A stretch of 64,000 nucleotides of DNA from JAVEDQ01 sp963783105 (GCA_963783105.1 CAWAMI010000001.1:496001-560000), one strand, 5' to 3'. Counted from the stretch's first letter, positions 9,727 through 18,367 are shown. Numbers and translations: made by a program. Notes: a model not told the origin generated them from the sequence alone.

Positions 9727-10001
9727 GCTGCTGCCGACCGGCCCGGGCGGTGCACGGCAGCCGGCCCGAGTGGATCTGCCGGCGCCTTGCCGCCGGGTGC
9801 GAGTGACCGCCGGTGCGTGTCCGCACCAGGCGCCAGAGCGGCGCGCTTGGGCTTTTGTCGGATACCTCCCTAACGCGGGTCGTCCGCAGGGGTCAACCCG
9901 ACCGGGGTCGTCGCGAAGCGCTTGACGTCCGCAGCGCACGGGTGTGCCCTTCTCCCGTCGCGTGCGGCCGACCCGTCTGCGGCGTCGTCGGGAGGCGATT
10001 C

Positions 10002-10199
10002 ATGAGCACACACCACTGCCCCTGCTGCGAACTGGTCTTCGACTACAAGACCGTGCTCGAGTACCACCTCCGGAACGACCACCCGGACGTCCACTTCGAT
10101 TACCCGGTGAGCACGCGGTCGGACGCGGACTGGCCGCTCACGCAGGAGCCCCGGCGGTACAGCTGGCGGCCGACCTACCCGATGCGTCACGTTCCCTGA
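10002..10199 (+). CDS. Small C2H2-type zinc-finger protein (65 aa)
   Basis: The ATG at 10002 follows a good ribosome site (GGGAGG, about 7 nt upstream). The product has a CPCCELVFDYKTVLEYHL-RNDH segment: CxxC, then 12 residues, then H and H spaced 4 apart, a C2H2-like zinc ligand set. The rest is polar with aromatic residues (YSWRPTYPMRHVP). Its 3' end overlaps the end of the convergent hydrolase gene by 13 nt. Function is unknown. Nucleic-acid or protein binding is inferred from the finger alone. Confidence 0.7.
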   Translation: MSTHHCPCCELVFDYKTVLEYHLRNDHPDVHFDYPVSTRSDADWPLTQEPRRYSWRPTYPMRHVP

Positions 10200-11140
10200 G
10201 GCCCTGTGGTCCGAGGCCCTGTGGTCCGAGGCCCTGTAGTCCGAGCCCCCGCGTCCTCCTGATCGACGCCGTCGGGCTCGGACGGCACCAGGATCGAGAA
10301 CTGCCCGAAGACAGCCTCCCGTACCGGCGTCAGGAAGCAGTCGCGCGCCGGGCGTAGGTCGACGTCGCCCTCGACCAGCCGCGCGAACCCCTCCGCCACC
10401 TCGCGGACGAACCGCCCCTCGACGACGGCGCGCCCGAAGTGGCAGGCGAACACGAGGTGCACGTCGTCCGCGTACTGCGCCAGCCGCGCGGTGGAGCGGG
10501 CGAACTCCGACACGTCGGCATCCGCGTCGTGCGCGTAGATCGGGCCGGTGTTGAGCGTGTCGCCGCCGAACAGCATGCCGGCCCGTTCGTCGAAGAAGCA
10601 CAGCGCGTCCGGGCTGTGGCCGGGCGTGTGCAGCACCGTCAGCTGCCGGCCGCCGAGGTCGAGGACCGAGCCGTCGACGAGTTCCTCCGTCACCGTGCCC
10701 GGTGTCGGGTCCCAGCTCGCGGCGTCGAATCCGGGCGGTAGCGGGCGAGGGTCGCTGTCGGCCGACAGCAGGTGGAAGTGGTCGCGGTCGAGCTCCCGGT
10801 ACTGGCCCGCCGCATCGAGCCGGCGCCGCGCCGACGCGAGGTAGGCGTCGCGTACCTCCCGGGGCACGCCGACGGTGAGGAGGGCGGCGCAGCTCTCGTG
10901 CACCGCGAGCGAGGAGAACTCCGCGTTGCCGCCGGTGTGGTCGAAGTGCGAGTGGCTGTTGACGGCCGTGACCGGAAGCGGCGTCAGCGCCGAGACCACC
11001 GGACGGATCGGCTCGATGCCGAGCCCGGTGTCGAGCAGCACCGCGCGGTCGCGGCCCGCCACCAGCCAGCTGTTCACGTGCCCGGGCTCCGCGATCAGCC
11101 ATACGCCGCGGGCGACCGCGCGGACCGAGAACCACGACAT
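10187..11140 (-). CDS. Metallo-beta-lactamase-fold hydrolase
   Basis: A 317-residue cytoplasmic MBL-fold protein. The dinuclear metal motif SHSHFDHTGGNAEF (HxHxDH form), the second His region VLHTPGHSPDALCFFDE and GDTLNTGPIYAHD are all present, so the site looks intact. Fold members include thioester and lactone hydrolases; the substrate cannot be told. The last 15 residues are ARTTGPRTTGPRTTG, translated from a 15-bp tandem repeat at 10201-10245, and probably add nothing to the fold. The ATG at 11140 fits the family N-terminus (VWLIAEPGHVNSWLV). Confidence 0.88.
   Translation of the reverse strand: MSWFSVRAVARGVWLIAEPGHVNSWLVAGRDRAVLLDTGLGIEPIRPVVSALTPLPVTAVNSHSHFDHTGGNAEFSSLAVHESCAALLTVGVPREVRDAYLASARRRLDAAGQYRELDRDHFHLLSADSDPRPLPPGFDAASWDPTPGTVTEELVDGSVLDLGGRQLTVLHTPGHSPDALCFFDERAGMLFGGDTLNTGPIYAHDADADVSEFARSTARLAQYADDVHLVFACHFGRAVVEGRFVREVAEGFARLVEGDVDLRPARDCFLTPVREAVFGQFSILVPSEPDGVDQEDAGARTTGPRTTGPRTTGPQGT
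10201..10245. repeat. Three tandem copies of a 15-bp unit (GCCCTGTGGTCCGAG)
   Basis: Copies at 10201-10215, 10216-10230 and 10231-10245, with one change in the third. They encode the repeated RTTGP tail of the MBL-fold hydrolase and keep its frame. Confidence 0.9.
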
Positions 11141-11289
11141 GACGCCTCCCTGCCACCGAACCGACGACCGCCGCCGGCGGGTCCTCAGTCGCCCCCTGCT
11201 GCCGATAACAGCCGTGATGGCCGGTCATGATCGCCGATGAGCCGCGGCCGTCCTAGGCTGAAGTCTCGCGAAAGGAACGTCTGATCGGG

Positions 11290-13404
11290 GTGACCGTGTC
11301 CGAGCAGACGGCCGAGCCGCCCCCCGGGCCCCCTTCCCGGTCGCCCGCCCGGCCCAGGACGGCGCCGACGCGTGAGTCGCGTTTCCGGCCCCTCGACGGG
11401 CTCCGGGGCGTCGCCGTGCTGGCCGTCGTCCTGTTCCACCTGGGCTTCGACGCCTTCCCCGGCGGGCTGCTCGGCGTCGACGTGTTCTTCGTCCTCTCCG
11501 GCTTCCTCATCACCGGGCTGCTGCTCGGTGAGTGGCGCGAGACGGGACGTCTCTCGTTGCGTCGCTTCTGGATCCGACGGTGGCGACGCCTGCTCCCCGC
11601 GCTGCTGCTGGTGCTCGTGGTCGTCGCGGTGCTGGCCCAGTGGGTCTCCGACCCCGCGCAGGTGTCCGGCATCCGGGACGAGGGCGTGGCGACGCTGCTC
11701 TACGTGGCGAACTGGCACGCCGTGGTCAGCGGCTCGAGCTACTTCGACACGGTCGCCGTCTCGCCCCTGCGGCACACGTGGTCGCTCGGCGTGGAGGAGC
11801 AGTTCTACGTCGTCTGGCCGCTGCTCGCGATCCTCGCGTTGACCGTCCGCCGCTCGTCCCGGCTGCTCCTGGTGCTCGCCGTCGGCGGGGCCGTGCTCTC
11901 CGCGGGGCTGATGCTCGGGCTCGCCCGGGCGGGGATCGGCGTCGACCGGCTGTACTTCGGGACCGACACCCGCGCGCAGGCCCTGCTCGTCGGCAGCGCC
12001 CTCGCCGCGCTGCTGCACCGGCGACACGTCCGCCTGTCCGGCAGGTCCGGATGGGCGGTCGCGCCGAGTCCCCGGACGCGCCCGTTGTCCGTCGCGACCG
12101 GCCTGCTCGGACTCGCCGCGCTCGGCGTCTTCTTCCTCCGGGTGAACGGCGAATCGGCCTGGCTCTACCGCGGCGGCTTCGCCCTGGTCGCGTTGGCCAC
12201 CGCGGCAGTCCTTGCCTCGGTGACGGTCACGCCGCGCGGGCTGCCCGCCCGCCTGCTGGCCGTGGCGCCGCTCGTCTACCTCGGCCGCATCTCCTACGGC
12301 CTCTACCTGTGGCACTGGCCGGCCGTCGTCTTCCTGACGCCGGCGCGGGTCGGCGTCGGAGGCTGGCAGCTCGCCGTGCTGCGGGCCGCCGTCATGCTCG
12401 GGGTCTCGATCGCGTGCTTCCATCTCGTCGAGCAGCCGATCCGCCGCAACGGCCTGCAGCTGCCGAGCCGCCTGCCGGGCGCCCTGCGACCCACCCGACG
12501 GGCGATGGCCCGCGTGGTCGTGCCGCTCGCCGTGGTCGCGCTGGCCGTCACGCTGCTGGCCGTCCCGACTCCGCGCTCGACCAGCGCCCTCGCCGCCCTG
12601 CAGCAGACCACGCCGGACGCGCCCCCACCGGCGCCGCCGGCCGCCACCGAGCCGTCCGCGCGCCCGTCAGGCACCGTCGCGCGCCGGGTCCTGGCTCCCG
12701 CGGTCACCCGCAAGGGTCCGGTCCGCGTGATGCTCGTGGGCGACAGCGTGGCGTTCTCCCTGGGTGAGGGGATGATTCCCGCCGTCGACCCGGCGACCGT
12801 CACCTTCACGAACCAGGGCTACCTGGGCTGCGGCGTCACCCGCGGCAAGCCGCGCGGCTGGGACCAGCCGGAGGCGTGTCTGGTCTGGCCGCAGCGGTGG
12901 CAGGACCTGGTCGACCGGTTCCGTCCCGACGTCACCCTGCTGCTGCCGAGCGTCTGGGACACCTTCGACCGCCAGCGCGACGGCCAGTGGCAGAAGCTGG
13001 GCGAGCCGTCGTTCGACGCCTACGTCACGTCGGAGTTCGAGACGGCCCTGCGCATCCTCACGAGCCGCGGCGGCCGGGTCGCCACCCTCACCCCGCCCTG
13101 CAACGACGCCGACCTCGCCAACGCCGTCGGACCCAACCGCCTGCCGCCGCAGCACGCCGAGCGCTACGCCCGGCTCACCGCCCTGCTCGACGCGGTGACC
13201 AAGCGGTACCCGGGCGCCACCACCTCGCTGCCCTTCGGCGAGCTCGTCTGCCCCGGCGGCACCTTCCAGGCCAAGCGCGACGGCCGCCGGCTCCGCGCGG
13301 TCGACGGCGTGCACATGGAGCCCTACGCCGGAGCGCTGTTCGTCCGGACGCTGCTGCCGGATGCGGTCCGCTGGGTCCGCACCCCCGCCTACGCGCCGGG
13401 ATGA
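11290..13404 (+). CDS. OafA/YrhL-type acyltransferase 3 with C-terminal SGNH domain
   Basis: A 704-residue inner-membrane O-acyltransferase. Residues about 30-400 are the acyltransferase-3 domain with some ten membrane helices. It opens with FRPLDGLRGVAVLAVVLFHL, which holds the conserved Arg and His, and VDVFFVLSGFLITGLLL. After a Pro/Ala linker (about 430-465) comes an extracytoplasmic SGNH domain with VRVMLVGDSVAFSLGEG (block I Ser) and DGVHMEPYAG (block V His). Such proteins acetylate cell-envelope glycans or secreted glycolipids. The GTG start is preceded by AAAGGAAC. It is divergent from the MBL hydrolase; the 150-nt gap between them holds both promoters. Confidence 0.9.
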   Translation: MTVSEQTAEPPPGPPSRSPARPRTAPTRESRFRPLDGLRGVAVLAVVLFHLGFDAFPGGLLGVDVFFVLSGFLITGLLLGEWRETGRLSLRRFWIRRWRRLLPALLLVLVVVAVLAQWVSDPAQVSGIRDEGVATLLYVANWHAVVSGSSYFDTVAVSPLRHTWSLGVEEQFYVVWPLLAILALTVRRSSRLLLVLAVGGAVLSAGLMLGLARAGIGVDRLYFGTDTRAQALLVGSALAALLHRRHVRLSGRSGWAVAPSPRTRPLSVATGLLGLAALGVFFLRVNGESAWLYRGGFALVALATAAVLASVTVTPRGLPARLLAVAPLVYLGRISYGLYLWHWPAVVFLTPARVGVGGWQLAVLRAAVMLGVSIACFHLVEQPIRRNGLQLPSRLPGALRPTRRAMARVVVPLAVVALAVTLLAVPTPRSTSALAALQQTTPDAPPPAPPAATEPSARPSGTVARRVLAPAVTRKGPVRVMLVGDSVAFSLGEGMIPAVDPATVTFTNQGYLGCGVTRGKPRGWDQPEACLVWPQRWQDLVDRFRPDVTLLLPSVWDTFDRQRDGQWQKLGEPSFDAYVTSEFETALRILTSRGGRVATLTPPCNDADLANAVGPNRLPPQHAERYARLTALLDAVTKRYPGATTSLPFGELVCPGGTFQAKRDGRRLRAVDGVHMEPYAGALFVRTLLPDAVRWVRTPAYAPG

Positions 13405-13672
13405 TCGCGCTGGGCCGAGCCGTGCTCCTCACGCCTCCCCCTCGCCGGCGGGGTCGGACCGCACGTCTCAGCCGGCGACGGAGGTGGAACCGCTGTCACC
13501 TCGCTGTTCGGCGCGTCCTCGGAGCGGGACGTCCGACGTGGGCCGCGCGCGGTGACGGCGCTGTCGTCGGGGCCGGGACGGCTGGTCGTTCTGCGCAGGG
13601 TTGCGAACATGAGACGCACGCTAGGAACCCTTGCGGACAGATCCTGACCGCAAGCCGTGGGAGTCTTCCGAC

Positions 13673-14668
13673 ATGGATCCGACGGCCCGCGTGCTCCGGC
13701 TGCTGTCCCTGCTGCAGACGTATCGGCACTGGCCGGGGGACGAGTTGGCCGAGCGACTCGAGGTCAGCCCCCGAACGCTGCGACGCGACGTCGACCGGTT
13801 GCGCGAGCTCGGCTACCCGGTCGACACCACCCGCGGCACCTACGGCGGCTACCGCCTGCAGGCCGGGGCGCAGATCCCGCCGCTGCTGCTCGACGACGAG
13901 GAGGCCGTGGCCATCGCCGTCGGGCTGCGTACCAGCGCGGGCGGCGCGGTCACCGGGATAGAGGAGACGTCGGTGCGGGCGCTGGCGAAGCTGCAGCAGG
14001 TGTTGCCGCCGAAGCTTCGGCGTCGGGTGGAGGTCATCGCCGCCGCCACCGTGAGCACCCCGGGCTGGAGCGGCAACCCGATCGACCCGGACGTCCTCGT
14101 CGCCATCGCCCAGGCGTGCCGCGGCTCTGAGCGGTTGCGCTTCTCCTACACGGCCAACGACGGGACGGTCAGCGCCCGGCTGGTCGAGCCGCACCGCCTC
14201 GTCTCCCGGTCGCGCCGCTGGTACTTCATCGCCTGGGACGTCGACCGCGGCGACTGGCGGACCTTCCGCGCCGACCGGGTCAGCACGCCGTTCGCGACCG
14301 GCGTGCGGGTGCCGCCGCGGGATCTGCCCGCGGAGAACGCGGCGGCCTTCCTCGACGCCTCGCTGCGCTCGCGGCCGCAGCAGCACTCCGTCGTCCTGCG
14401 GATCGCGGGGCCGTCGGAGGAGGTCCGGTCGTCGGTGCCGCGTTGGATGGGCGAGCTCTCCGACAACGGGGACGGCACCTGCCGGCTCGAGGCGTCCGGC
14501 GACTCGCTGCGCTGGCTCGCGGTCAGCCTGACGATGCTGGAGCTCGACGGCGGGGCCGGCGCCGAGGTGGTCGAGGCGTCGCCGGGTGTCGTGGAGCAGC
14601 TCGGGCTGCTGCGGGACCGGATGAGCCGCCTGGTCGGGTCGTCTCAGGCGGGCCGGTCGATGCGGTAG
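13673..14668 (+). CDS. HTH-WYL transcriptional regulator (YafY/PafBC-like)
   Basis: 331 residues. The N-terminal winged HTH is RVLRLLSLLQTYRHWPGDEL followed by VSPRTLRRDVDRLRELGYPV and the wing RGTYGGYRLQAG. The C-terminal WYL domain has HRLVSRSRRWYFIAWDVD and FRADRVSTP, a ligand-binding fold that responds to nucleic acid or small molecules. The ATG at 13673 is chosen because the fold begins there. An upstream ATG-like start would add only MRTDPDRKPWESSD. The gene runs 25 nt into the 3' end of the convergent GNAT gene. Its target is unknown, but the GNAT and SRPBCC genes next door are candidates. Confidence 0.9.
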   Translation: MDPTARVLRLLSLLQTYRHWPGDELAERLEVSPRTLRRDVDRLRELGYPVDTTRGTYGGYRLQAGAQIPPLLLDDEEAVAIAVGLRTSAGGAVTGIEETSVRALAKLQQVLPPKLRRRVEVIAAATVSTPGWSGNPIDPDVLVAIAQACRGSERLRFSYTANDGTVSARLVEPHRLVSRSRRWYFIAWDVDRGDWRTFRADRVSTPFATGVRVPPRDLPAENAAAFLDASLRSRPQQHSVVLRIAGPSEEVRSSVPRWMGELSDNGDGTCRLEASGDSLRWLAVSLTMLELDGGAGAEVVEASPGVVEQLGLLRDRMSRLVGSSQAGRSMR

Positions 14669-15249
14669 ACGACGTGCAGGGGGTCGTCTATCGGGTTGTC
14701 GGGCTCCATCGGGCCCTCGGCCACCCGCCGCAGCCCCGCCTTCTCGAGCGCCCGCCACGAGCCGGTGTTGGCGGCGACGACCGCGACCAGGACGGCCGGG
14801 GCGTCCGGGTAGGTCTCCCACGCGTCCCGCACCGCGGCGGCGATCATGCGCGGTCCGAGGCCGCGCCCCTGGTCGGTCGTGCTCCCGATGAGGTAGTCGA
14901 GCTGGACGGCGCCGGCCGGCACGTCGACGACAGCCGCGTACTCCTTCATGTCGCCCGGGTAGTCGCCGATCCGCGAGCGCTGGATCAGGCCGATCGGACG
15001 CCCGTCGAGCAGGACGACGAGGTCCTCGCCGGGTTCCTCGCCGCGGGAGCTGGGGCCGAAGTCGCGCTCGACCTCCTCCAGCGACGACGGCTGGTTCCAC
15101 CAGCGGGCGACCCGCGGCTCGCGCAGCCACGCGGCGAGCTGCGGCAGGTCGTCGGGTGCGAGCGGCCGCCAGGTCAGGTCGCCGTCCGCCCGGATTTCCT
15201 CTCCGTCGACCACCCGCACAGCATCTGCCTCGGTCCAGACTTCCGACAT
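14644..15249 (-). CDS. GNAT acetyltransferase, AAC(6')/MbtK-like
   Basis: A 201-residue acetyl-CoA-dependent N-acetyltransferase. It has the AAC(6')-like layout: WRPLAPDDLPQLAAWLREP, then VARWWNQPSSLEEVERDF, the acetyl-CoA loop TTDQGRGLGPRMIAAAV, and NTGSWRALEKAGLRRVAEGP. This subfamily includes aminoglycoside 6'-acetyltransferases and siderophore lysine acetyltransferases. No resistance role can be claimed from sequence. The ATG at 15249 overlaps the divergent SRPBCC start on one CATG. A GTG at 15219 (VRVVDGEEIRAD) has GAGG 8 nt upstream and still keeps the whole fold, so it may be the true start. Confidence 0.85.
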   Translation of the reverse strand: MSEVWTEADAVRVVDGEEIRADGDLTWRPLAPDDLPQLAAWLREPRVARWWNQPSSLEEVERDFGPSSRGEEPGEDLVVLLDGRPIGLIQRSRIGDYPGDMKEYAAVVDVPAGAVQLDYLIGSTTDQGRGLGPRMIAAAVRDAWETYPDAPAVLVAVVAANTGSWRALEKAGLRRVAEGPMEPDNPIDDPLHVVYRIDRPA

Positions 15250-15679
15250 GGCTCGTTATGAGGAATCGATCGACATCGACGCCCCCCCGGCGGACGTCTG
15301 GCGGGTGCTGGCCGACCTCGAGCGCTGGCCGGAGTGGACGCCGTCCATGCGGGAGGTCCGGCCGCTGTCCGGAGACGGCGGGGAAGGCGGCCTGACCGTG
15401 GGCGGGAAGGTCCGCGTCCGGCAGCCCAAGCTCCCGACCGTCACCTGGACCGTGGACGAGGTCGAGCCGGGCAGATCGTTCTCCTGGCGCTCGGACAGCC
15501 CCGGCATGGCCTCGCGGGCGGAGCACCGGATCGAGCCGACCGGCGCCGGTTCCCACGTCGTCCTCGTGCTCGAACAGACCGGTCCGTTCGCCGGCGTCAC
15601 CGGGCTGTTCTACGCGCGGCTCATCCGGCGCTACGTGCGCGCCGAGGCCGAGGGGCTGAAGAAGCGGGCCGAGGGCTGA
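15248..15679 (+). CDS. SRPBCC (START-like) ligand-binding protein
   Basis: 143 residues of the polyketide-cyclase/dehydrase-like SRPBCC fold. It begins RYEESIDIDAPPADVWRVLA and LERWPEWTPSMREV, continues with the strand FSWRSDSPGMASRAEHRIEP, and ends in a long helix (FYARLIRRYVRAEAEGLKKR). The fold makes a deep hydrophobic cavity; the ligand is unknown. The start codon shares CATG with the opposite-strand GNAT start. The stop lies in the first unit of a 20-bp tandem repeat. Confidence 0.85.
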   Translation: MARYEESIDIDAPPADVWRVLADLERWPEWTPSMREVRPLSGDGGEGGLTVGGKVRVRQPKLPTVTWTVDEVEPGRSFSWRSDSPGMASRAEHRIEPTGAGSHVVLVLEQTGPFAGVTGLFYARLIRRYVRAEAEGLKKRAEG

Positions 15680-15715
15680 TTCAGCGGGCCGAGGGCTGAT
15701 TCAGCGGGCCGAGGA
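15664..15715. repeat. 20-bp tandem repeat, about 2.6 copies, carrying the SRPBCC stop codon
   Basis: Units at 15664-15683 and 15684-15703 are identical, and a partial third follows. Each contains GAGGGCTGATTCA, so the stop codon is duplicated. It lies between the gene end and the left attachment copy of the island. Confidence 0.9.
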
Positions 15716-15745
15716 AACGGCTGAGCCCTCTATCCGGACGTGCTG

Positions 15746-15791
15746 GAGCGGGTGACGAGAATCGAACTCGCGTTCTCAGCTTGGGAAGCTG
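15746..15791. other. Left attachment-site copy: 46 bp of the 3' part of tRNA-Gly(CCC)
   Basis: Identical over 46 bp to 24134-24179, covering the anticodon loop, T arm and acceptor 3' strand of the tRNA. The 5' half is absent, so this copy is not a functional tRNA. It marks the far end of an integrated element (att site duplicated on insertion). Confidence 0.9.
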
Positions 15792-15919
15792 GGACCGCCA
15801 AGCACCCATCCGACGGGAACCTGCAGGTCACACGGGTGTACCCCTCTGCTCTCCCGGCTCCTGCGCCGTGCCCGTGCCTCAAGCGTGCCTTGGAGGCGTC
15901 TGCAGGCGGTACGACGCCC

Positions 15920-17170
15920 CTACTGGCTCGACCAGTGGGTGACGTGGTCACTGAGGGCACGGGCGATGGCGGCATCGCGGTCCGAAGTCGCCCGTTGGTA
16001 ACGAAGAGCCATGTCCACGGTCGAGTGGCCGAGGCGCCGCATCAGCTCAGCGGTCGTCGCGCCGGAGATGGCGGCGAGTGTGGCGGCGAATCCCCGCAGG
16101 TCGTGGAAGTGAAGTCCCGGCAAGCCCGCCCCCGCGACCGCCGGGCGCCACACGGAGCGTCCGAACGTGGACCCGCGGAGAGGGCCGCCTTTGGGCCCGA
16201 CGAAGACCAGTCCGCCCGGCCGTGCCTGCCGCGACGTCCCGATACTCACGGGTTCGTTCAGGCTGGCGGTCAGCCGTCCGGCGACGTCAGCGGCGGTCGT
16301 GCTGCTGTCGAGGCGTTCGGCGATGACGAGGAACTCGTCGCCGCCCCACCGGCCGAGAGTGTCGGCGGCGCGCACGCTGCCTGCCATCCGAGTGGCGACT
16401 TCGGCCAGCACCTGGTCGCCGGCCGCGTGCCCGGCGGTGTCGTTGACGGCCTTGAAGTCGTCGAGATCGACAAACAGCACCCCGAGCGACCGGGGATCGC
16501 GGGCGGCGGCCGCGACGGCGTGCTCGAGCCGGTCCGAAAGCAAGGCGCGGTTCGGCAGGCCGGTCAGTGGGTCGTGCAGTGCCCGGTGCTGCCATTCCCG
16601 TTCCCGCTGGCGGTCGGCGGTGGTGTCGGTGTGGACGACGAGCGCGCCGCTGTGCCGGCCGGGGATCGGGATGGCCTGGACGCTGAACCAGCGGGTGCCC
16701 GCGGTTGAGGCGGCGGCGTAGGTGAGGCGCGTTTCGCGAATGGCGCCGCCCAGTGCCGTCCGGACGAGGTCGGCAGCCTCGGCGGCTTCCGGCTCCCCGG
16801 CGGCGGCCGCCCGGTCACAGACGTGGAGATAGTTGGTGCCGACTCCGGTAGCGGCGCCGCCGCCGTTGGACAGGCCGAACTCTCGCCAGGCGCGGTTCAC
16901 TGACACCACGACGCCGTCCCGGTCGAGCAGGGCCACGTGGGCGGGGAACGTCTCCCACAGCGCCGTCCCGAGCCGGCCTGCAGCCCGGCGCTGCGACAGA
17001 CCGGCGGGATGACCGGCGAAGAGATCGAGGTTCGAGCCGTGCAGCACCAGCTCGTCACCCGTCGAGGTGATCTCTTCTAGCGCCTGGGCCGCGTTGAGGC
17101 GCGCACCGTGCGAGGGCGACACAACCCGCCGCACGCGGTCGGCCATCGAAACGTGCCGGAGATGCGTCAA
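15920..17170 (-). CDS. PAS-GGDEF protein fused in frame to the catalytic C-terminus of a tyrosine integrase
   Basis: 416 residues. About 70-185 form a PAS-like sensor (FPAHVALLDRDGVVVSVNRA). About 198-310 are the front of a diguanylate cyclase: HDPLTGLPNRALL, VLFVDLDDFKAVNDTAGH, and RWGGDEF at 274-280, with an RxxD inhibitory site at 267-270. The GGDEF fold stops early, after SLNEPVSIG near 310, where the usual TASIGVA-like end is missing. From about 318 the sequence is integrase: LHFHDLRG (H356, R359), MRRLGHSTV (H382) and nucleophile Y391 in LRYQRA. The first catalytic Arg and the DNA-binding N-terminus are gone, so recombinase activity is unlikely. It lies about 130 nt from the left att copy, as an integrase would. 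The fusion looks like a deletion scar. Confidence 0.85.
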   Translation of the reverse strand: MTHLRHVSMADRVRRVVSPSHGARLNAAQALEEITSTGDELVLHGSNLDLFAGHPAGLSQRRAAGRLGTALWETFPAHVALLDRDGVVVSVNRAWREFGLSNGGGAATGVGTNYLHVCDRAAAAGEPEAAEAADLVRTALGGAIRETRLTYAAASTAGTRWFSVQAIPIPGRHSGALVVHTDTTADRQREREWQHRALHDPLTGLPNRALLSDRLEHAVAAAARDPRSLGVLFVDLDDFKAVNDTAGHAAGDQVLAEVATRMAGSVRAADTLGRWGGDEFLVIAERLDSSTTAADVAGRLTASLNEPVSIGTSRQARPGGLVFVGPKGGPLRGSTFGRSVWRPAVAGAGLPGLHFHDLRGFAATLAAISGATTAELMRRLGHSTVDMALRYQRATSDRDAAIARALSDHVTHWSSQ

Positions 17171-17640
17171 CGGGAAATGTCCTCAAGATCACGGGAAGAA
17201 ATTCCACGCGAGGACCTGACGCGAATTTGGCTGCACCGTCTACATTCCGCCCAAATGACTGCTATGTCAACCAATTGAGTTGCGGTGCCTGCAGAACCAC
17301 GTCGAACGCGGTATGCGTCGGGACAAGAGCTCGTCTCCGCCTACGCCCTCGGAACGATCCTCGCCACCCTTCCCGCCATCGCCTGGACCCGGAGCATGCG
17401 CCGCAAACCGGGTCCTGCTCCTGGCCGCCGAAACGGCGGCCTTGCGTCAACAGCTCCTTGGCCGGAGGCCGCCTGGGTAGTGCCCATCCCGCGGGCGATC
17501 TGCAGCGGGAGGCCGGCGCTGCATCCGGGATCATGCCGGGGTGTTGGCACAGCCGATGGAGGAGTGCGGCGGTGTGGACTCTGCCTCTGCCGTTCGGCAA
17601 TGTCTGAAGCGGGTAGGGAGGCAGAGCGACGGAGCAGGGG
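17171..17640. other. 470-nt gap between divergent island genes
   Basis: It should hold promoters for the GGDEF-integrase gene (leftward) and the GAF-ANTAR/KaiC operon (rightward). The left part (17170-17290) is noticeably less GC-rich than its surroundings. Short open frames here show no recognisable protein features. I see no RNA gene. Confidence 0.5.
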
Positions 17641-18357
17641 GTGGTCGTGCCCGTGGCCGACGCCGATGCGCTGCTTGCCACCGTGGAGCGGTTCGCCGCG
17701 ACGATGACGGGCGACTATGCGCTCGGTGACGTGTTGCGCACACTGGCCGAGCAGGCCCCCATGGCGGCCGGTGTCAGGGGCGTGAGCGTCACCGTCGTGC
17801 GGCAAGAGCGCCTGACTGACGTCATCGCGCCGGTCGACGCGATCGCCGAGCTGGAGCGGTCCGCGGAGGCCCGGCAGGTCGGGCCGTGTGCCGACGCCAA
17901 GCGCAGCGGGCAGCCCGTGCTGGTGACCGACCTGACCATGGGCGAGTTCGCCGAGCGGTGGCCGGAGTACGTCGCCCTCGCGGAGGGCGAGATCCGCTCG
18001 GTGGCCGCCGTTCCGATCGCTGCCGGCGAAGCGGTCCTCGGAGTACTCGGTCTCTACGACGGCACGCCCCACGCGTGGACTGACAAGGAGCTGCGGGTTG
18101 CCCGGATCATGGCCAACATCGCCTGCTGCTACATGCTGCACGCCTCCGCGCTAGGCCGGGAGCGGCAAACGAATGCACAGCTCAAGCACGCGCTGACCAG
18201 CCGCATTCTCATCGAGCAGGCCAAAGGCGTGCTGGCCGAGGCGCGTGGCATCAGCGTCGATGAGGCGTTCGACGTGCTGCGCAAACATTCCCGTGACCAC
18301 AACGCAGGCATCCACGACGTTGCGGCGGCCGTGGTGAACCTCCACCTGCGGCCGTGA
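17641..18357 (+). CDS. GAF-ANTAR RNA-binding antiterminator-type regulator
   Basis: 238 residues. An N-terminal GAF domain (about 10-165) contains VGPCADAKRSGQPVLVTDL and the core SVAAVPIAAGEAVLGVLGLY. The C-terminal ANTAR domain (about 178-235) has the three-helix pattern ILIEQAKGVLAEARGISVDE and AFDVLRKHSRDHNAGI. ANTAR domains bind paired-hexaloop RNA to prevent termination; the GAF domain senses a ligand or partner. GTG at 17641 follows a purine-rich GGAGCAGGGGG stretch. The KaiC-like gene starts about 10 nt downstream, so they form an operon. It lies on the tRNA-Gly island. Confidence 0.9.
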   Translation: MVVPVADADALLATVERFAATMTGDYALGDVLRTLAEQAPMAAGVRGVSVTVVRQERLTDVIAPVDAIAELERSAEARQVGPCADAKRSGQPVLVTDLTMGEFAERWPEYVALAEGEIRSVAAVPIAAGEAVLGVLGLYDGTPHAWTDKELRVARIMANIACCYMLHASALGRERQTNAQLKHALTSRILIEQAKGVLAEARGISVDEAFDVLRKHSRDHNAGIHDVAAAVVNLHLRP

Positions 18358-18367
18358 CGACGGAACG

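Noticed and set aside
14644..15249. An aminoglycoside resistance gene
   Set aside because: The AAC(6')-like pattern is shared by housekeeping acetyltransferases. Nothing around it suggests a resistance cassette.
15746..15791. A second tRNA-Gly gene
   Set aside because: Only the 3' part is present; there is no D arm or 5' acceptor strand. It is an attachment-site copy.
17227..17607. A 126-residue protein in the island gap
   Set aside because: Unusual composition, no ribosome site, no recognisable motif, and competing open frames on both strands.
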